The notes under the pieces were generated by a model, which ran no database searches, had not been told where the DNA came from, and was given only the letters and a program-made list of their open reading frames with translations. DNA of 64,000 nucleotides from Qipengyuania atrilutea (lineage in GTDB: Bacteria; Pseudomonadota; Alphaproteobacteria; Sphingomonadales; Sphingomonadaceae). Shown one piece after another: positions 62,700 to 64,000 of this stretch. The stretch lies in the NCBI RefSeq assembly GCF_013370205.1, contig NZ_JABWGV010000004.1, positions 62,001 to 126,000 of the forward strand. The letters run 5' to 3'. The translations under genes and the position numbers were made by a program. Position 1 is the first letter of the stretch; the number at the start of each line of letters is the position of its first letter.

Positions 62700-64000
62700 A
62701 TGGCTGAGAGCGAATCTAAAGTCCTGATGCTGATCGATGATGAGCCGGCGCAGAGCCGTCTCATCAGTGCACTCGCGGCGCGTGAAGGTTGGCGAACGCT
62801 GGTGGTCGGCGATGCCGATACCGCCCTCGCGACGCTTAATTCGCGCGACGGGGTGAACGTGTCGGCCATCCTGCTCGACCAGTGGGTTCCGGGCGATGCG
62901 GCGTGCGATCTCATTCGCGATCTCAAGTCCCTGCGCCCTGCCCTGCCCATCCTCATGCTGACGGCCAGCGCCTCGCCGCTGCTGGCGGTGGAGGCGATGC
63001 GGGCCGGCGCGACCGATTACCTGATCAAGCCGATCGCGCCCGATCGCTTCCTTCAGGCGCTGCGCAGCGCGACCGAACGCGAAACCCCGCGCGATGAGCT
63101 CCAGCCGCTCAGCGAGAAGATGTCCGCCGCGCTCGATTTCGACGCGATGATCGGCAACGCGCCGAAATTCCGCGGTGCGCTGGCCCAGGCAGCCAAGGCT
63201 GCTCGCGGACAGGGGCATGTCCTCGTCGAAGGCGAAAGCGGTGTCGGCAAGGAAATGATCCTGCGGGCCATGCATGCCTCGTCCCCGCGCGCCAAGGCGC
63301 CGCTGCGGACCATCAACGTCGGCGGCGTACCCATCAATTCGATCGAATCCCTGTTGTTCGGCCATGAACGAAACGCGTTTCCGGGGGCGTTCGAACGGCA
63401 GGTCGGCGTGCTCCAGAACTGCGATGGCGGAACCGTTATCCTCGACGACGTGGACCGGCTCGCCATCTCCACGCAAGAGAAGCTTGCCGAGACCCTTGCG
63501 AACAAGATCGTTCGCCCGATCGGCGCGACGCACGGGTTCCGCGTCGATGTCCGCGTACTGTGCGCAAGCAACTTCAATCTGACCGAGATCGCGCAGGGTG
63601 GCCAATTCTCTCGGCCGCTGCTTGACCAGATCGGAGCGACGCGCATCGCCCTTCCGCCTCTGCGCGAGCGAGCGAGCGACATTCCCGCCCTGACACGCCA
63701 TTTCCTCGCCCGGATCGGCGAACAGCCCGGCCTTGCCCATCATTCGATCACCGACAGCGCGCTCAAGCTCCTCGCCAGCTACGACTGGCCCGGCAACGTG
63801 CGGCAATTGCAGGCTGCGCTGTTCCGCGCCGCGGTCTTCTGCGACGAGGAAGCGCTGACCTCCAACAGCTTCCCGCAGCTATCCGAGATCCTCGGCAACG
63901 TCGAAGACCAGTCCAACTACCGCCAGGAAGGCGCCGGCGTGCTGCTCTATACCGCTGACGGCAATCTGCGCCCGCTCGAAGAGATCGAAGCCGATGTCAT
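62700..64000 (+). CDS. Sigma-54-type response regulator (truncated by window end)
   Basis: At least 433 residues, still open at base 64000. The receiver domain (about 8-125) has acidic LIDDE, phospho-acceptor Asp in ILLDQWVPG, Thr in LTAS and Lys in LIKP. The AAA+ domain (about 145-390) has Walker A GESGVGKE and Walker B VILDDVDRL. The GAFTGA loop that contacts sigma-54 reads NAFPGA. The end of the protein, including any HTH, lies outside. ATG at 62667 is an in-frame alternative start with AGGGG close upstream. Confidence 0.88.
   Translation, partial: MAESESKVLMLIDDEPAQSRLISALAAREGWRTLVVGDADTALATLNSRDGVNVSAILLDQWVPGDAACDLIRDLKSLRPALPILMLTASASPLLAVEAMRAGATDYLIKPIAPDRFLQALRSATERETPRDELQPLSEKMSAALDFDAMIGNAPKFRGALAQAAKAARGQGHVLVEGESGVGKEMILRAMHASSPRAKAPLRTINVGGVPINSIESLLFGHERNAFPGAFERQVGVLQNCDGGTVILDDVDRLAISTQEKLAETLANKIVRPIGATHGFRVDVRVLCASNFNLTEIAQGGQFSRPLLDQIGATRIALPPLRERASDIPALTRHFLARIGEQPGLAHHSITDSALKLLASYDWPGNVRQLQAALFRAAVFCDEEALTSNSFPQLSEILGNVEDQSNYRQEGAGVLLYTADGNLRPLEEIEADV

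Overview
This 64 kb window is high-GC chromosomal DNA of an alphaproteobacterium, most likely order Sphingomonadales and probably family Erythrobacteraceae. The evidence is gene content and order: cobS / J-domain / bolA, hisG-hisD-nusB-thiL-hppA, infA-maf-RNase-yacG, MipZ, large TonB receptors, three-gene pnt transhydrogenase and EcfG-like promoters. The placement is inferred from protein families, not computed. It reads as core genome: I found no insertion sequence, prophage, integrase or CRISPR array.

Layout. 1-9 kb: a truncated class A penicillin-binding protein, cobS without cobT, an MpaB-like oxygenase, a J-domain protein, then a tightly overlapping run bolA-GST-pirin and SDR-epoxide hydrolase. 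8.5-17 kb: hisG-hisD-nusB-thiL, the proton pyrophosphatase hppA with its own terminator, tesB and uvrC. 17-25 kb: the division-site ATPase mipZ, a TonB receptor, infA-maf-RNase G-like-yacG, tRNA-Phe(GAA), a stress-type SDR, a DedA protein and a ZIP-like protein. 26-32 kb: a caa3-type cytochrome oxidase island with fused subunits I+III, subunit II carrying a heme-c domain, a lipoprotein cytochrome c, a divergent c4-type diheme cytochrome, a b561-type cytochrome and a CtaG assembly factor. 32-46 kb: a serine hydrolase, FAS1 lipoprotein, transglutaminase-like protein, N-formylglutamate amidohydrolase, ABC-2 exporter, HprK-like kinase, CPA1 antiporter, purC, a lipid kinase, an M16 protease and purS-purQ. 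46-54 kb: a GGDEF/EAL protein, glmS, an EamA transporter, a PAP2-family protein and the pilus ATPase cpaF. 54-64 kb: two tandem entericidin-like peptides, an overlapping four-gene operon (dGTPase, NAD(P)-binding, ABA4-like, DUF938), an aspartate/glutamate racemase homologue, DUF2147, pntAA-pntAB-pntB, a short aa3-oxidase subunit IV and a truncated sigma-54-type response regulator.

Functional links: the oxidase island, pnt genes and hppA are all membrane energy-coupling systems. The his and pur genes are housekeeping biosynthesis. Two near-consensus EcfG (general stress sigma) promoters precede the SDR at 23.4 kb and the first entericidin.

Most unusual observations: thiL appears to start at ATA because the usual ATGA overlap with nusB reads ATAA here. 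The ZIP-like gene has no ATG/GTG/TTG before its first membrane helix. The N-terminus of PntB is encoded by a dispersed palindromic repeat. A related 36-bp leader element precedes both the PAP2 gene and cpaF. The racemase homologue lacks one of the two catalytic residues, and the response regulator has a degenerate GAFTGA loop.
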